Below, piece by piece: positions 1 through 8,460 of a stretch of DNA of 42,079 nt. Made by a program: the position numbers and the translations under genes. The notes beneath the pieces are model-generated. The model saw nothing but the letters and a program-made list of their open reading frames with translations, was not told the origin of the DNA and searched no databases. Origin of the DNA: Oscillospiraceae bacterium (lineage in GTDB: Bacteria; Bacillota_A; Clostridia; Oscillospirales; Ruminococcaceae); NCBI GenBank assembly GCA_900766795.1, contig CAAFWX010000304.1, positions 1 to 42,079 of the forward strand, read 5' to 3'. Numbering within the stretch: the stretch's first letter is position 1; each line of letters starts with the position of its first letter.

Positions 1-13
1 AAACACGATGTTT

Positions 14-64
14 GCGCTGTTGTCCCAAAGGGCGGCACGATGCCGCCCAATCAAGGACAACATG
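14..64. repeat. REP-like nested palindrome
   Basis: A nested hairpin sequence lies at the window start. The inner arms GGGCGGCA (30-37) and TGCCGCCC (41-48) flank a CGA loop. The outer arms GTTGTCC (19-25) and GGACAAC (55-61) enclose them. No T-run follows, so it is not an obvious intrinsic terminator, although it could end a gene lying left of the window. It abuts the 63-92 dispersed repeat, which suggests a composite intergenic repeat. Confidence 0.5.
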
Positions 65-92
65 CGTTAGCCGGTAATTGTGCGGTATTGCC
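63..92 (+). repeat. Dispersed repeat, inverted copy at 41899-41928
   Basis: The reverse complement of this 30-base stretch matches 41899-41928 at 27 of 30 positions, including an exact 18-base core (ACCGCACAATTACCGGCT in that orientation). The two copies sit in gene-free DNA at opposite ends of the window, in opposite orientation, about 41.8 kb apart. This is best read as a genome-wide intergenic repeat rather than as ends of a transposon, because ordinary core genes lie between them. Confidence 0.6.
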
Positions 93-166
93 TTAAGTAA
101 GTTTCATCGTCAATCTGTGAATATGTTAGGACGGTGTTGTGTGCAGCGTTTTTTTGATGTGTTTCC

Positions 167-195
167 TTGACAAAAAAAGCAGGTGGTAGTATAAT
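167..195 (+). promoter_or_regulatory. Consensus SigA promoter of the galactofuranose operon
   Basis: A perfect -35 TTGACA (167-172), a 17-bp spacer and a perfect -10 TATAAT (190-195) are seen. Transcription should start near 202, leaving a leader of about 27 nt before the first gene. Both hexamers match the consensus, which predicts strong constitutive expression unless a repressor acts. Confidence 0.9.
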
Positions 196-228
196 TTAAT
201 TTGGAGTATACTATGCGGGGGTGTGAAG

Positions 229-1068
229 ATGGCTGACATCAGAATATTCATGTGCTGCCACAAGGGCTTTCGCACGCTGCCGCCGCTTTGCGTGCCCATT
301 CGGTGCGGAAGCGCGCTGAATCCCGCCGGCGAGGGGGAAATCCCGGACTGCTGCGGGGAGAATATCTCCGACAAAAACCGCGAATACTGCGAGCTTACAG
401 CCCACTATTATGCGTGGAAGAACGTTTCAGCAGACTACTACGGGTTCTGCCATTACAGGCGGTTTCTGGGCTTAGGCGGCACGAAAAGACCTTATGCCGC
501 GCGCGGCGTTTTGTCTGAAAAGGAGTGCGCGGAGTTTTTTGGCACGGAGGAGCAATGGCGTGAGCTTATCGAAGCGCACGAGCTTATAGTGCCCCGAAGC
601 GAGGACATGGGGCTCAGCGTGCGCGAGCACTACTGCACCTCGGCTTTCCACTATGAGGAGGATTTGGCGATTTTTCTCGAGGGGATTGAGCACAGAGCGC
701 CTGTGCTTGCGGAATTTGCACAGGAATACCTTTCTCAGAACAGGCAGTATTTCTGCAACATGTTTATTATGGACAGGGAGCATTTTATGGAGTACTGCGA
801 AATGCTGTTTGCGGTGCTGGAATATTTTGACGAAAGAAAGACCCTGCACGGGGATTTTCAGTCGGACAGAGCCGACGGCTATCTGGGAGAGCTTTTTACG
901 GGAATATACATCAACTACTGCCGCAGGAGTGGTGCGGATATCGCAGAGCTTCCGCGGATTGACGCGGAGTGCTCTTGGAAGAAAAGGCTTGGCTGTGCGC
1001 TTTTGCCGCCCGAGAGCAAAAGACGGTTTGCGGCAAAGAGCGTTGTGAAGAAAAACAGGAGCAGATAG
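229..1068 (+). CDS. DUF4422 glycosyltransferase-like protein
   Basis: The 279-residue protein resembles the DUF4422 family, found in capsule and exopolysaccharide clusters and thought to be glycosyltransferase-like. Visible family traits are an N-terminal IFMCCHKGF strand, a central YCELTAHYYAWKN followed by YYGFCHYRR, and a later YFCNMFIMDREHF segment. There is no signal peptide or membrane segment, so it is likely cytosolic. I chose ATG 229 over the in-frame GTG at 223 because a GGGGGTG ribosome binding site ends about 7 bases before 229. It is the first gene of an operon and is followed after 2 bases by glf, so a role in assembling a galactofuranose-containing surface glycan is likely. The donor sugar and linkage cannot be told from sequence. 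Confidence 0.8.
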   Translation: MADIRIFMCCHKGFRTLPPLCVPIRCGSALNPAGEGEIPDCCGENISDKNREYCELTAHYYAWKNVSADYYGFCHYRRFLGLGGTKRPYAARGVLSEKECAEFFGTEEQWRELIEAHELIVPRSEDMGLSVREHYCTSAFHYEEDLAIFLEGIEHRAPVLAEFAQEYLSQNRQYFCNMFIMDREHFMEYCEMLFAVLEYFDERKTLHGDFQSDRADGYLGELFTGIYINYCRRSGADIAELPRIDAECSWKKRLGCALLPPESKRRFAAKSVVKKNRSR

Positions 1069-1070
1069 AA

Positions 1071-2162
1071 ATGTACGATTATCTCATAGTTGGGGCGGGA
1101 CTGTTCGGCGCGGTTTTCGCGCGGGAGATGACCGACCGCGGAAAGAAATGTCTGGTTATCGACAGGCGAAATCACATCGGCGGCAACTGCTTTACCGAGC
1201 AGGTGGAGGGGATAACCGTTCACCGCTACGGCGCGCACATCTTTCACACCTCCGACCAAGAGGTGTGGGACTTTATCAACAGGTATGCCACGTTTAACAG
1301 CTTCGTGAATTCGCCCGTTGCGGTTTACGGCGACGAGCTTTACAACCTTCCGTTCAACATGAACACATTCAGCAAGCTTTGGGGAATCAGAACTCCCGCC
1401 GAAGCAAAGGCGATTATCGCGAGGCAGGTTGAGGAGCTTGGGATAACCGAGCCGAAAAATCTTGAGGAGCAGGCGCTTTCTCTCGTGGGCAGGGACGTCT
1501 ATGAGAAGCTGGTGCGCGGATATACCGAAAAGCAGTGGGGCAGACCCTGCTGCGAGCTTCCCTCTTTCATCATAAAGCGGCTTCCGCTGCGCTTTACGTT
1601 CGACAACAACTATTTCAGCGACCGCTGGCAGGGTATACCCGTGGGCGGATATACTGCGGTGTTTGAGCGAATGCTGGAGGGTATTGAGGTGCGCCTTGGC
1701 GTTGACTATAAGGACACGGATATCCCCGCGAAAAAGACGGTGTACTGCGGCTGCATTGACGAGTTTTTCGGATATCGTATGGGTACGCTCGGCTATCGCT
1801 CGCTGCGGTTTGAAACCGAGGTGCTGGACACCGACAACTATCAGGGAAACGCGGTTGTGAACTACACGAGCGCGGAAGTGCCCTACACCCGAATAATCGA
1901 GCACAAGCATTTCGAGTTCGGCACGCAGCCGAAAACCGTAATCTCGATAGAATACCCCGCGGATTGGAGCAGGCGCGTTGAGCCTTACTACCCCATAAAC
2001 GACGAGCGCAACTCTGTGCTTTACGCGGAATATGCCGAGCTTGCGAAGTCGCGCCCCGATGTGATTTTCGGCGGCAGGCTGGGTCAGTACAGATATCTCG
2101 ACATGGATAAGGTTATCCGCGCTGCGCTGGACGCAGTCAGAGCGCAGGAGAGTGCGTCATGA
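1071..2162 (+). CDS. glf: UDP-galactopyranose mutase
   Basis: This 363-residue flavoenzyme interconverts UDP-galactopyranose and UDP-galactofuranose, supplying the donor for galactofuranosyltransferases. The N-terminal dinucleotide-binding motif VGAGLFGAVFA is followed by DRRNHIGGNC, the substrate-region HRYGAHIFHTSD, GYTEKQWGR and the C-terminal FGGRLGQYRYLDMD, all hallmarks of Glf. Its length is typical. The reading frame stays open upstream to 969, inside the preceding gene, but ATG 1071 gives the canonical MYDYLIVGAG start and has AGGAGCAGATAGAA before it. The 3' end overlaps the start of the next gene by 4 bases (ATGA), which indicates translational coupling to the transferase that uses its product. 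Confidence 0.95.
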   Translation: MYDYLIVGAGLFGAVFAREMTDRGKKCLVIDRRNHIGGNCFTEQVEGITVHRYGAHIFHTSDQEVWDFINRYATFNSFVNSPVAVYGDELYNLPFNMNTFSKLWGIRTPAEAKAIIARQVEELGITEPKNLEEQALSLVGRDVYEKLVRGYTEKQWGRPCCELPSFIIKRLPLRFTFDNNYFSDRWQGIPVGGYTAVFERMLEGIEVRLGVDYKDTDIPAKKTVYCGCIDEFFGYRMGTLGYRSLRFETEVLDTDNYQGNAVVNYTSAEVPYTRIIEHKHFEFGTQPKTVISIEYPADWSRRVEPYYPINDERNSVLYAEYAELAKSRPDVIFGGRLGQYRYLDMDKVIRAALDAVRAQESAS

Positions 2163-3877
2163 GGAGGCTTCTTCAGGAGCTTATTCTCCCCGAAAACGAC
2201 AGGGGCTGCCCCGAGATGTTTTTCCGCGGCGGCAGAAAGGCTGACGGCGGCATTATTCTGCGCGACGGCGAAGCCCTATCCTTCGACACCTATTTCAACA
2301 GCTTCGCCTATACAAAATACCGCGACCTCACTACGGTAAAGCAGGTGGACTTTGCGGTGCGCGTGCTTGGAGCGGCGGAGCTTCGGCTGTGCGTTTACAC
2401 GGGCGGCAGCAGCATTTGCGTGGCGCAGACCGGTGGAAACGGTGTGCTGGCGCTTTCGGTGAAGCTTTCCTCGCTGCCTGCGGCGGGTTTCCTCTATGCC
2501 GAGATAAAGGCGCTTGGCGAGGCGGGAGTGCTTGGCGGCGGTTTTTCCGCAGAGTGCGAGCCGAGGGAAATAAGCGTTGCTGCGGCAATTTGCACATTCA
2601 GGCGCGAAGAATTTGTCCTGTGCAATATCGAGGTGCTGCGTGCGGCGAAATTCAGCTTCATAAATCGCGTGTTCGTGGTGGATAACGGCGGCACGCTTGA
2701 CGTACAGGAGATTTCGGACGATTTTGTGAAAGTGATTCCCAACAAAAACTACGGAGGAAGCGGCGGTTTCTCACGAGGAATGCTGGAGGCATGTGACGGC
2801 GGCTTCTCGCACGTTTTGCTGATGGACGATGACATTGAGTTCTATCCCGAGGTGCTAGAGCGCATGACGGTGTTTCTCTCGCTTCTTGACGAGCCGCACA
2901 GGGACAGCTGTTTCAGCGCGGCAATGCTGTTTTTGTCCGAGGCCAACCCCTATATCCAATGGGAAATGGGCGGCGGCTGGAGCGGCAGGTTTGTCGAGAG
3001 CAAAAAGCACAATGTCGATGTGCGCGACAAGCGCGTGCTGCTGGACAACCTCGACAACGACGAGGTGCAATACGGCACGTGGTGGTGCCTGTGTATTCCG
3101 ACAGAGATTCTTTACACGCATGGGCTGTCGCTGCCGTTTTTCGTCAAGCTTGACAACGCGGAGTTCGGCCTGCGCGTTGCAGACAGCACGGGGGTGATAA
3201 CCATGAACGGCGCGGCGGTTTTTCACGAGAGCTTTCAGAAGAAATTCAGCTTTCCGCCGGAATACTATGTCATGCGCAACGAACTTGTCACTGCCGCAAT
3301 TCACGGCGGCTCTGCTGCGGACGCAGTAAGGCTTTTTTGGAACTGTATCGGAAAACATATTCTGCTGTACAGATACGACAACATTCCGTTGGCGCTTCGT
3401 GCAGTGAGGGATTTCTTTGGCGGTGTGGATTTCTTTCTTGCCTGCGACGAGGAAAAGCTCAATGACGAAATATGCGGGCTTGCGCCGAGGCTTTGTTCCC
3501 TGTCGGATATTCCCGAATGGCGCGAGGACATGCGCTCGCGCGCAGAATATCGCAACAGCTGCGAGGTTTCAGCGGGTGTCGTGTTGGCGCAGCTTGTGCC
3601 TACATGCTTTCTTGACAAGGAAATCACCGCGCAGACGCTTGACAGAGTTCAGCCGGCGGACTGCGCAATGCGCCGCAGCGTGATTCAGTATCAGGCGGAC
3701 GGCTCAATGGGCATTGTCACACGGCACAACACATGGAAGTTCGTAAAGTACGGATTTCTTGCCGCCGTCTATTCCGCAAGGCTCGCTTTCGGATTTGGCA
3801 GAATGTGCAGGCAATACTACGAGCGCTGCGGCGAAATCACCTCGATGGATTTCTGGCGCAGACATCTCGGGCTTTGA
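2159..3877 (+). CDS. GlfT2-like galactofuranosyltransferase
   Basis: The 572-residue protein resembles the GlfT2 family, which adds galactofuranose from UDP-Galf to a growing glycan at the inner membrane face. An N-terminal beta-rich domain (about 1-135) precedes a GT-A domain opening with AAAICTFRREEF. The metal-binding DDD lies in LLMDDDIEF near residue 223. WWCLCIP, KLDNAEFGLR and AVFHESF follow, matching the acceptor and catalytic segments of the family. A C-terminal helical region ends at HLGL. The best-studied homologues come from mycobacterial galactan synthesis, but relatives occur in Bacillota. Adjacent glf supports Galf as donor. The -1 frame continues with a coding-like tail past the stop (see findings). 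Confidence 0.85.
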   Translation: MRRLLQELILPENDRGCPEMFFRGGRKADGGIILRDGEALSFDTYFNSFAYTKYRDLTTVKQVDFAVRVLGAAELRLCVYTGGSSICVAQTGGNGVLALSVKLSSLPAAGFLYAEIKALGEAGVLGGGFSAECEPREISVAAAICTFRREEFVLCNIEVLRAAKFSFINRVFVVDNGGTLDVQEISDDFVKVIPNKNYGGSGGFSRGMLEACDGGFSHVLLMDDDIEFYPEVLERMTVFLSLLDEPHRDSCFSAAMLFLSEANPYIQWEMGGGWSGRFVESKKHNVDVRDKRVLLDNLDNDEVQYGTWWCLCIPTEILYTHGLSLPFFVKLDNAEFGLRVADSTGVITMNGAAVFHESFQKKFSFPPEYYVMRNELVTAAIHGGSAADAVRLFWNCIGKHILLYRYDNIPLALRAVRDFFGGVDFFLACDEEKLNDEICGLAPRLCSLSDIPEWREDMRSRAEYRNSCEVSAGVVLAQLVPTCFLDKEITAQTLDRVQPADCAMRRSVIQYQADGSMGIVTRHNTWKFVKYGFLAAVYSARLAFGFGRMCRQYYERCGEITSMDFWRRHLGL

Positions 3878-3976
3878 GCGAATGGGAGAAGCGTGTGAAA
3901 AGAATGTCGGCAGAGCTTACGGCTGAAGCAGAAGAATCATAACGCGCAGGGCGCGCAGATAAAGGAGTGTTACAGC

Positions 3977-5233
3977 TTGAGAGAGTTTTCTAAAATAAAA
4001 ATTGCTGTTGCGGGGACGGGCTATGTGGGGCTTTCCATTGCCACGCTGCTTTCGCAGCACCACAAGGTCACTGCGGTGGACATCATTCCCGAAAAGGTGG
4101 AGCTTATCAATAACAGGCGCTCGCCGATTCAGGACGAATATATCGAGAAATATCTTTCGGAAAAGGAACTTGACCTTACCGCTACGCTGGACGGCGGTAA
4201 AGCCTATTCCGACGCGGATTTTGTCGTAATTGCCGCGCCCACGAACTACGACCCCAGAAAGAATTTCTTCGACACCTCGGCGGTGGAGTCGGTCATTGAG
4301 CAGGTTATGCGGGTGAACCCCGAGGCGATAATGGTTATAAAATCCACCGTGCCCGTGGGCTATACCGAGTCCATAAGGCAAAAGACAGGCTCAAAGAACA
4401 TCATCTTCAGCCCCGAGTTTCTCCGCGAGAGCAGGGCGCTTTACGATAACCTTTACCCCAGCAGAATCATTGTCGGCACGGATTCCGCAGACGAGCGGCT
4501 GAGTGAAGCGGCGCGCACCTTTGCGGCGCTTTTGCAGGAGGGCGCGATTAAGCCTGACATTGACACGCTGTTCATGGGCTTCACCGAAGCCGAGGCGGTT
4601 AAGCTGTTTGCCAACACCTATCTCGCGCTGCGCGTTTCCTACTTCAACGAGCTGGATACCTATGCCGAGCTTAAGGGGCTGAACACCCGCGAGATTATCG
4701 AGGGCGTGTGTCTTGACCCGAGAATCGGAACCCACTACAACAACCCGTCCTTTGGCTATGGCGGATACTGTCTGCCAAAGGACACAAAGCAGCTTCTTGC
4801 GAACTACGAGAATGTTCCCGAGAACCTCATCGAAGCAATCGTGGAAAGCAACCGCACCCGCAAGGACTTCATTGCAGAGCGCGTTTTGGAAATAGCAGGA
4901 GGCTACGGCTACGGCGAGAACAACACCTTTGACGCGAGCCGCGAGGGCAGAGTTGTGGTGGGAGTGTACCGCCTGACGATGAAAAGCAACTCCGACAACT
5001 TCCGCCAAAGCTCCATTCAGGGCGTTATCAAGCGAATCAAGGCAAAGGGCGTGACCGTCATCATCTATGAGCCGACGCTTGAAAACGGCTCAACATTCTT
5101 CAACAGCGAAATCGTGAACGACCTCGAGGAGTTCAAGCGGCAAAGCAAAGCCATCATTGCAAACCGCTATGACAGCTGCCTTGACGATGTGCGCGATAAG
5201 GTTTATACCCGCGACCTGTTTCAGCGGGATTGA
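3977..5233 (+). CDS. ugd: UDP-glucose 6-dehydrogenase
   Basis: This 418-residue enzyme oxidises UDP-glucose to UDP-glucuronate with two NAD+. The N-terminal [10 protein letters not shown] is the Rossmann motif. [37 protein letters not shown] and the catalytic-cysteine motif [11 protein letters not shown] (Cys265) all resemble E. coli Ugd closely. A short insert near residues 305-325 (GGYGYGENN) separates the two Rossmann domains compared with that enzyme. The start is TTG: AAAGGAG at 3961-3967 lies 9 bases upstream and no ATG fits. It follows the transferase gene after 99 bases without an obvious promoter, so it probably belongs to the same operon and supplies glucuronate for the same glycan. 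A strong terminator follows. Confidence 0.95.
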   Translation: MREFSKIKIAVAGTGYVGLSIATLLSQHHKVTAVDIIPEKVELINNRRSPIQDEYIEKYLSEKELDLTATLDGGKAYSDADFVVIAAPTNYDPRKNFFDTSAVESVIEQVMRVNPEAIMVIKSTVPVGYTESIRQKTGSKNIIFSPEFLRESRALYDNLYPSRIIVGTDSADERLSEAARTFAALLQEGAIKPDIDTLFMGFTEAEAVKLFANTYLALRVSYFNELDTYAELKGLNTREIIEGVCLDPRIGTHYNNPSFGYGGYCLPKDTKQLLANYENVPENLIEAIVESNRTRKDFIAERVLEIAGGYGYGENNTFDASREGRVVVGVYRLTMKSNSDNFRQSSIQGVIKRIKAKGVTVIIYEPTLENGSTFFNSEIVNDLEEFKRQSKAIIANRYDSCLDDVRDKVYTRDLFQRD

Positions 5234-5250
5234 GCCTTGAGTATAAAAAC

Positions 5251-5283
5251 AAAACCGTTTCCGAGATGTTCGGAAACGGTTTT
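5251..5283. terminator. Bidirectional intrinsic terminator between ugd and the M23 gene
   Basis: The arms ACCGTTTCCGA and TCGGAAACGGT flank a 5-base loop. A T-run follows on the plus strand (5280-5285), and the upstream A-tract (5246-5254) gives T-residues on the minus strand. The converging genes ugd and the M23 gene end on either side, so it can serve both. Confidence 0.9.
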
Positions 5284-5305
5284 TTGTATGTTTTGTGCGG
5301 GGAAA

Positions 5306-7072
5306 TCAATACTCAACGCAGCCCGGCTCGCGCTGGTGCCACGGCAGGTAGTCCAGAGGATATACCGCAACATCGTTTATTCTCACCTCAAAGTGCAGGT
5401 GGTTGCAGGTGGACTGACCCGTTGAGCCGACATCTGCAATCTGCTGTCCCTGAGTTACCTGCTCGCCCACGCTTACATGGATTGCCGAAGCGTGTCCGTA
5501 AACGGTTTTCAGCCCATTGGGGTGCTGAATCATGACGCAGTTTCCATAGCCGTAGTACCACTGTGCCAGCACAACAGTGCCCGATTCTGCTGCGTAAATC
5601 GGCGTGCCGTAGGGGGCGGTTATGTCAACGCCGCTGTGGCGGTAGTAGCCGCCGTAGCCGTACATCGTTTCGCTTATCCTGCCGCCGTCAACACCGCCCA
5701 CAGGCCAGTACATCTGTCCTGCCGCAACGTTCTGCTGAACGCTTGCGTTGGAGGGGCGCGGCTTCACTCCAATCGCGATTATCTCATCCACTGGGTCGGC
5801 GGTCTTGACTCTCGAGAGCACCTTTCTGCGCACCTCAACGCCGTTTATGTAGGAAACGTTTGCGGTGACGGTGTTTGTGCCGTAGACGCCCTCCTGCGTG
5901 ATGGTGGAGCTGCCCTCGTATCTGGTGTTGTCGTCCACATACACCGTGTCGTACATGATGTTTTCCTCATATACCTCGCGGCGGGTCACGGTGACAGCAA
6001 GGAACGGCTCCTCCTCATTGATGAGGATTTGGTCGCCTACATAAATCATGCTGTCCAGACCAAAGCCCGGGTTCAGCGCGGCGATTTCTTCAATGGACAT
6101 CGCAAGCTTGCTTGCAATGCCGTAGGGCGAGTCGCCCTCAACGCAGGTGTAGTATGCCGCAACCGCCTTTTTGGAGGTGATAAGACGAATGATAGAGCTG
6201 TCGTTTATCACGCTGTCGGCGAGATAAAGCCCCTCGGAGAAGGTAATATCCTGCTCAAAGGCAACGCTCTCGTTCTCCGAGCCGGTTCGGTAGTGGCTGA
6301 GAAGCTCCTCAAGGGTATCCTCCACGCGGGTTTTGTCCTCAAGCACACCGTAGAAGCTGTCGCCGATATACATGCCGTACCCCTCGACAACCTGCGCGTC
6401 AAGCGAGGTCAGCAGCTTGTCCGCAAGCTGATACTTCGTCAGCATGGACTTATATCCCACCATCTCAAGCTGATAGGAGGGGTCGAAGCTGATTACCTCC
6501 TGGCTGCTGTCGGTGTAGTTAATGCGCTGTCGCACGATTTTCTCTGCTTCGGTGAAGGTGTTTTCATCGTTGACATACCCGATAAAGCTGCCGTTGACCG
6601 AGAGCTTCAGCGCATAGGTCATGTTGTTGGCGTAGGTAACAACGTTGAACAAAAACATGAAGCTTATGACGGGCAGCAGGTAGTTGCACGCCGTGACCGC
6701 CAGACCGCGTTTTCCGAAAACAACCCTTCCGACAAGCTTTGCGCTCTCCTTGAAGCCGCCGAGGAAGCCGCTCTGCTCATAGGCGCTGTGAATCTGCCGC
6801 CTGCCGATGGAAAAGGCTTTGTCATATCGCACAAACGGCGACGCGAGAAACGCGCCGATTTTCTTTAAAACCCTCAGCGCCCTCTGACCGAGAGCGGCAA
6901 GGTGCACGCGCAGCCATCCGAAGAAGCGCGCCAGCAGACCTCCCGCGAAGCCGAGCATTGTCATCAGTGTGATGAACAGATATTCTCCGATTTCAGCGGT
7001 TTTTTGGAATAAATTTATATCATTCGTCGGCTTGCTGTCGACGGGTTTGTTGTCTGATTTCTGTGAAGTCAT
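5306..7072 (-). CDS. Membrane-anchored LysM-G5-M23 peptidoglycan endopeptidase
   Basis: The 588-residue protein should cleave peptide cross-links in peptidoglycan outside the cell. Two hydrophobic segments (about 31-52 and 123-147) anchor it. A long mixed region is followed by a LysM wall-binding domain (about 307-352), a G5 domain (about 360-435), and a C-terminal M23 domain (about 465-575). The zinc ligands are visible: HSGVD (His479, Asp483), YGH (His527) and HLHFE (His558, His560). All are intact, so it should be active rather than an EnvC-type activator. AAAGGAGG precedes the ATG. A SigA promoter and a WalR-type box lie upstream, fitting control by the WalRK cell-wall system. Confidence 0.92.
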   Translation of the reverse strand: MTSQKSDNKPVDSKPTNDINLFQKTAEIGEYLFITLMTMLGFAGGLLARFFGWLRVHLAALGQRALRVLKKIGAFLASPFVRYDKAFSIGRRQIHSAYEQSGFLGGFKESAKLVGRVVFGKRGLAVTACNYLLPVISFMFLFNVVTYANNMTYALKLSVNGSFIGYVNDENTFTEAEKIVRQRINYTDSSQEVISFDPSYQLEMVGYKSMLTKYQLADKLLTSLDAQVVEGYGMYIGDSFYGVLEDKTRVEDTLEELLSHYRTGSENESVAFEQDITFSEGLYLADSVINDSSIIRLITSKKAVAAYYTCVEGDSPYGIASKLAMSIEEIAALNPGFGLDSMIYVGDQILINEEEPFLAVTVTRREVYEENIMYDTVYVDDNTRYEGSSTITQEGVYGTNTVTANVSYINGVEVRRKVLSRVKTADPVDEIIAIGVKPRPSNASVQQNVAAGQMYWPVGGVDGGRISETMYGYGGYYRHSGVDITAPYGTPIYAAESGTVVLAQWYYGYGNCVMIQHPNGLKTVYGHASAIHVSVGEQVTQGQQIADVGSTGQSTCNHLHFEVRINDVAVYPLDYLPWHQREPGCVEY

Positions 7073-7111
7073 AATTCCTCCTTTGCTTTTGCGGTATAAA
7101 ACCGCTTTTAT

Positions 7112-7140
7112 AGTATAGCATATCGCGCGGCGGATTTCAA
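7112..7140 (-). promoter_or_regulatory. SigA promoter of the M23 gene
   Basis: On the minus strand, TTGAAA (7140-7135), a 17-bp spacer and TATACT (7117-7112) are seen, about 40 bases before the start codon. The -35 box lies immediately downstream of the WalR-type direct repeat. Confidence 0.85.
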
Positions 7141-7146
7141 GGGTTT

Positions 7147-7163
7147 TGTAACCGTTTTGTAAC
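7147..7163. promoter_or_regulatory. WalR (YycF)-type direct-repeat operator
   Basis: The plus strand reads TGTAAC-N5-TGTAAC (7147-7152 and 7158-7163). This matches the published WalR consensus TGTWAH-N5-TGTWAH in both halves and in spacing, so the half-sites lie one helical turn apart. The box ends 7 bases upstream of the -35 element of the M23 promoter, a place suited to activation. Known WalR targets are mainly peptidoglycan hydrolases, which agrees with the downstream gene. No walRK genes are in the window. Confidence 0.75.
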
Positions 7164-7233
7164 TTTTGACGACGTTTTTTTATCTATTTATAACATACGA
7201 CTTATCGATTTCTGGTAGATTGTGCACAAAATA

Positions 7234-7260
7234 CTCCCCTGTGTAAATTCCACAGGGGAG
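7234..7260 (-). terminator. Intrinsic terminator of the lipoprotein gene
   Basis: Arms CTCCCCTGTG (7234-7243) and CACAGGGGAG (7251-7260) with a 7-base loop form a perfect 10-bp stem. On the minus strand it is followed by TATTTTGTG, and it lies about 38 bases past the lipoprotein stop codon. Confidence 0.8.
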
Positions 7261-7297
7261 CGCGGTTATATTTATGTAAAAGCGGACATAGGCTAAT

Positions 7298-8002
7298 TCA
7301 GTCAAGAATCAGCTCGCCCACAGGATAGGGAATCTCATATACCTCGTTCATGCTGTCCACCGTTATGCGGATGTTCACGTCCGAGGGCTGACCCTCGGCG
7401 TCGGTCACGGTACCGGTCTCGGTGAATGAAACGATATACCCCTGCGCGTCCAGCACATACTCCGCTGTAAGCGCTGAGAAGTTGCTTACATTGTCGAGCC
7501 GTCCCGCCGCGTAGCTGTTCAGCCCGTCGGGGTCGTAGACATAGGTTATGGTTTTCCCGCCGTCGGCAGCTTCTGCGATGTTTGATTCGCTGACGGAGGT
7601 TCCGTCAAGAAAGAAAATGCTTCCGCGCGCATAAGGATAGCGGTAGGTTCGCGTGTAGAGGTTGTAGAGATAGCTCTCGTCGTCGGACTTGATGACGCGC
7701 CAGCCGTCCTCGTCGGCGGTTTTGTAGAAAAACTGCGCGCCGTCGCTGTACGCCTGCTCGGTCTTTTCCCCGTCAACGGCGCAGTAGCTGAAAATCATCT
7801 CGTCGTCCTTATTGAAATAGAACGAAAACTCCATCATCTCTAACCCCGTGTCGAGGTCGGTCATGGTAATATGCGCGCTGTCAAGGCTCTCATAGCGCTC
7901 CTTTGCGGATTTCACCTCGCTAAAGCCCGGCGCGGTTTTCTGTATGCACCCGCTCAGCAGCATGGTACCGCACACAAGCGCAGTGCAAAGAGTTTTCCTC
8001 AT
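7298..8002 (-). CDS. Lipoprotein of unknown function
   Basis: The 234-residue product starts with a lipoprotein signal (KTLCTALVCGTMLLSGC); the lipobox LLSGC puts the lipidated cysteine near residue 19. I chose ATG 8002, with GGAGG upstream, over longer in-frame starts because it places the signal peptide at the N terminus. The mature part is acidic and rich in Tyr and Asp, predicted to be mostly beta strand, with SFYFNKDDEMIFSY and a C-terminal stretch after AEYVLDAQGYIVSFTETG. This layout resembles small lipoproteins with a LolA/LppX-like fold, but I do not recognise a family. It sits alone between two terminators and follows the HPr gene. Confidence 0.75.
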   Translation of the reverse strand: MRKTLCTALVCGTMLLSGCIQKTAPGFSEVKSAKERYESLDSAHITMTDLDTGLEMMEFSFYFNKDDEMIFSYCAVDGEKTEQAYSDGAQFFYKTADEDGWRVIKSDDESYLYNLYTRTYRYPYARGSIFFLDGTSVSESNIAEAADGGKTITYVYDPDGLNSYAAGRLDNVSNFSALTAEYVLDAQGYIVSFTETGTVTDAEGQPSDVNIRITVDSMNEVYEIPYPVGELILD

Positions 8003-8072
8003 TTGTGCCTCCGTGAAAAAGGGAATCGCATTTGGCGGCTTATTTCCGCTTGCTTGCCGATTAAACAAAACA

Positions 8073-8098
8073 GGGCAGAAACCGTCCGATTTCTGCCC
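8073..8098 (-). terminator. Intrinsic terminator of ptsH
   Basis: Arms GGGCAGAAA (8073-8081) and TTTCTGCCC (8090-8098) form a 9-bp stem with an 8-base loop. On the minus strand it is followed by TGTTTTGTTTAA, about 30 bases after the ptsH stop codon. Confidence 0.85.
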
Positions 8099-8127
8099 CG
8101 ACGCTCAGAAAAATTTCCGCAGAAAAA

Positions 8128-8391
8128 TTACTCTGCGAAGCCGCCCTCAACCAGCTTTACAAGGCCGTCAACAGCCAGCTGCTCGTCTGCACCGTCAGCG
8201 ATAATGCGAATCTTTGCGCCGCCAACGATACCGAGGGAAAGAATGCCAAGAAGGGACTTAGCGTTTACTCTGCGCTCTTCCTTCTCTACCCAGATAGAGG
8301 ACTTGAACTCGTTAGCCTTCTGGATGAAGAAAGTTGCGGGTCTTGCGTGTAAACCTACCTGATTTGTAACTTCGATGTCTTTCATGCACAT
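8128..8391 (-). CDS. ptsH: Phosphocarrier protein HPr
   Basis: This 87-residue protein is the PTS phosphocarrier: it takes phosphate from enzyme I on a histidine and passes it to sugar-specific EIIA proteins. The phosphorylation motif GLHARPA places His at position 15, and NAKSLLG places Ser at position 46, exactly the canonical numbering, when translation starts at ATG 8391. That start has GGAGG 9 bases upstream; the alternative ATG 8385 lies too far from it. His15 plus Ser46 means it can act both in sugar transport and, after HPrK phosphorylation, in catabolite repression, which fits a Gram-positive host. Enzyme I is not adjacent. The mRNA has a leader of about 200 nt with marked inverted repeats. 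Confidence 0.96.
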   Translation of the reverse strand: MCMKDIEVTNQVGLHARPATFFIQKANEFKSSIWVEKEERRVNAKSLLGILSLGIVGGAKIRIIADGADEQLAVDGLVKLVEGGFAE

Positions 8392-8460
8392 GATACATAA
8401 CCTCCGTAAAACTAATTGTTTTGTTTGTTGGGATACTGTTTGTGTCTTTCCTTTGTTCTG

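Noticed and set aside
915..1910. Minus-strand ORF (331 codons) opposite glf
   Set aside because: It spans the boundary of two well-supported plus-strand genes and shows no protein-family features.
5477..6868. Long plus-strand ORF (463 codons) antisense to the M23 gene
   Set aside because: It is the mirror of a clear LysM-G5-M23 protein, has no RBS, and its translation shows no recognisable fold or motif; an effect of GC-skewed codon use.
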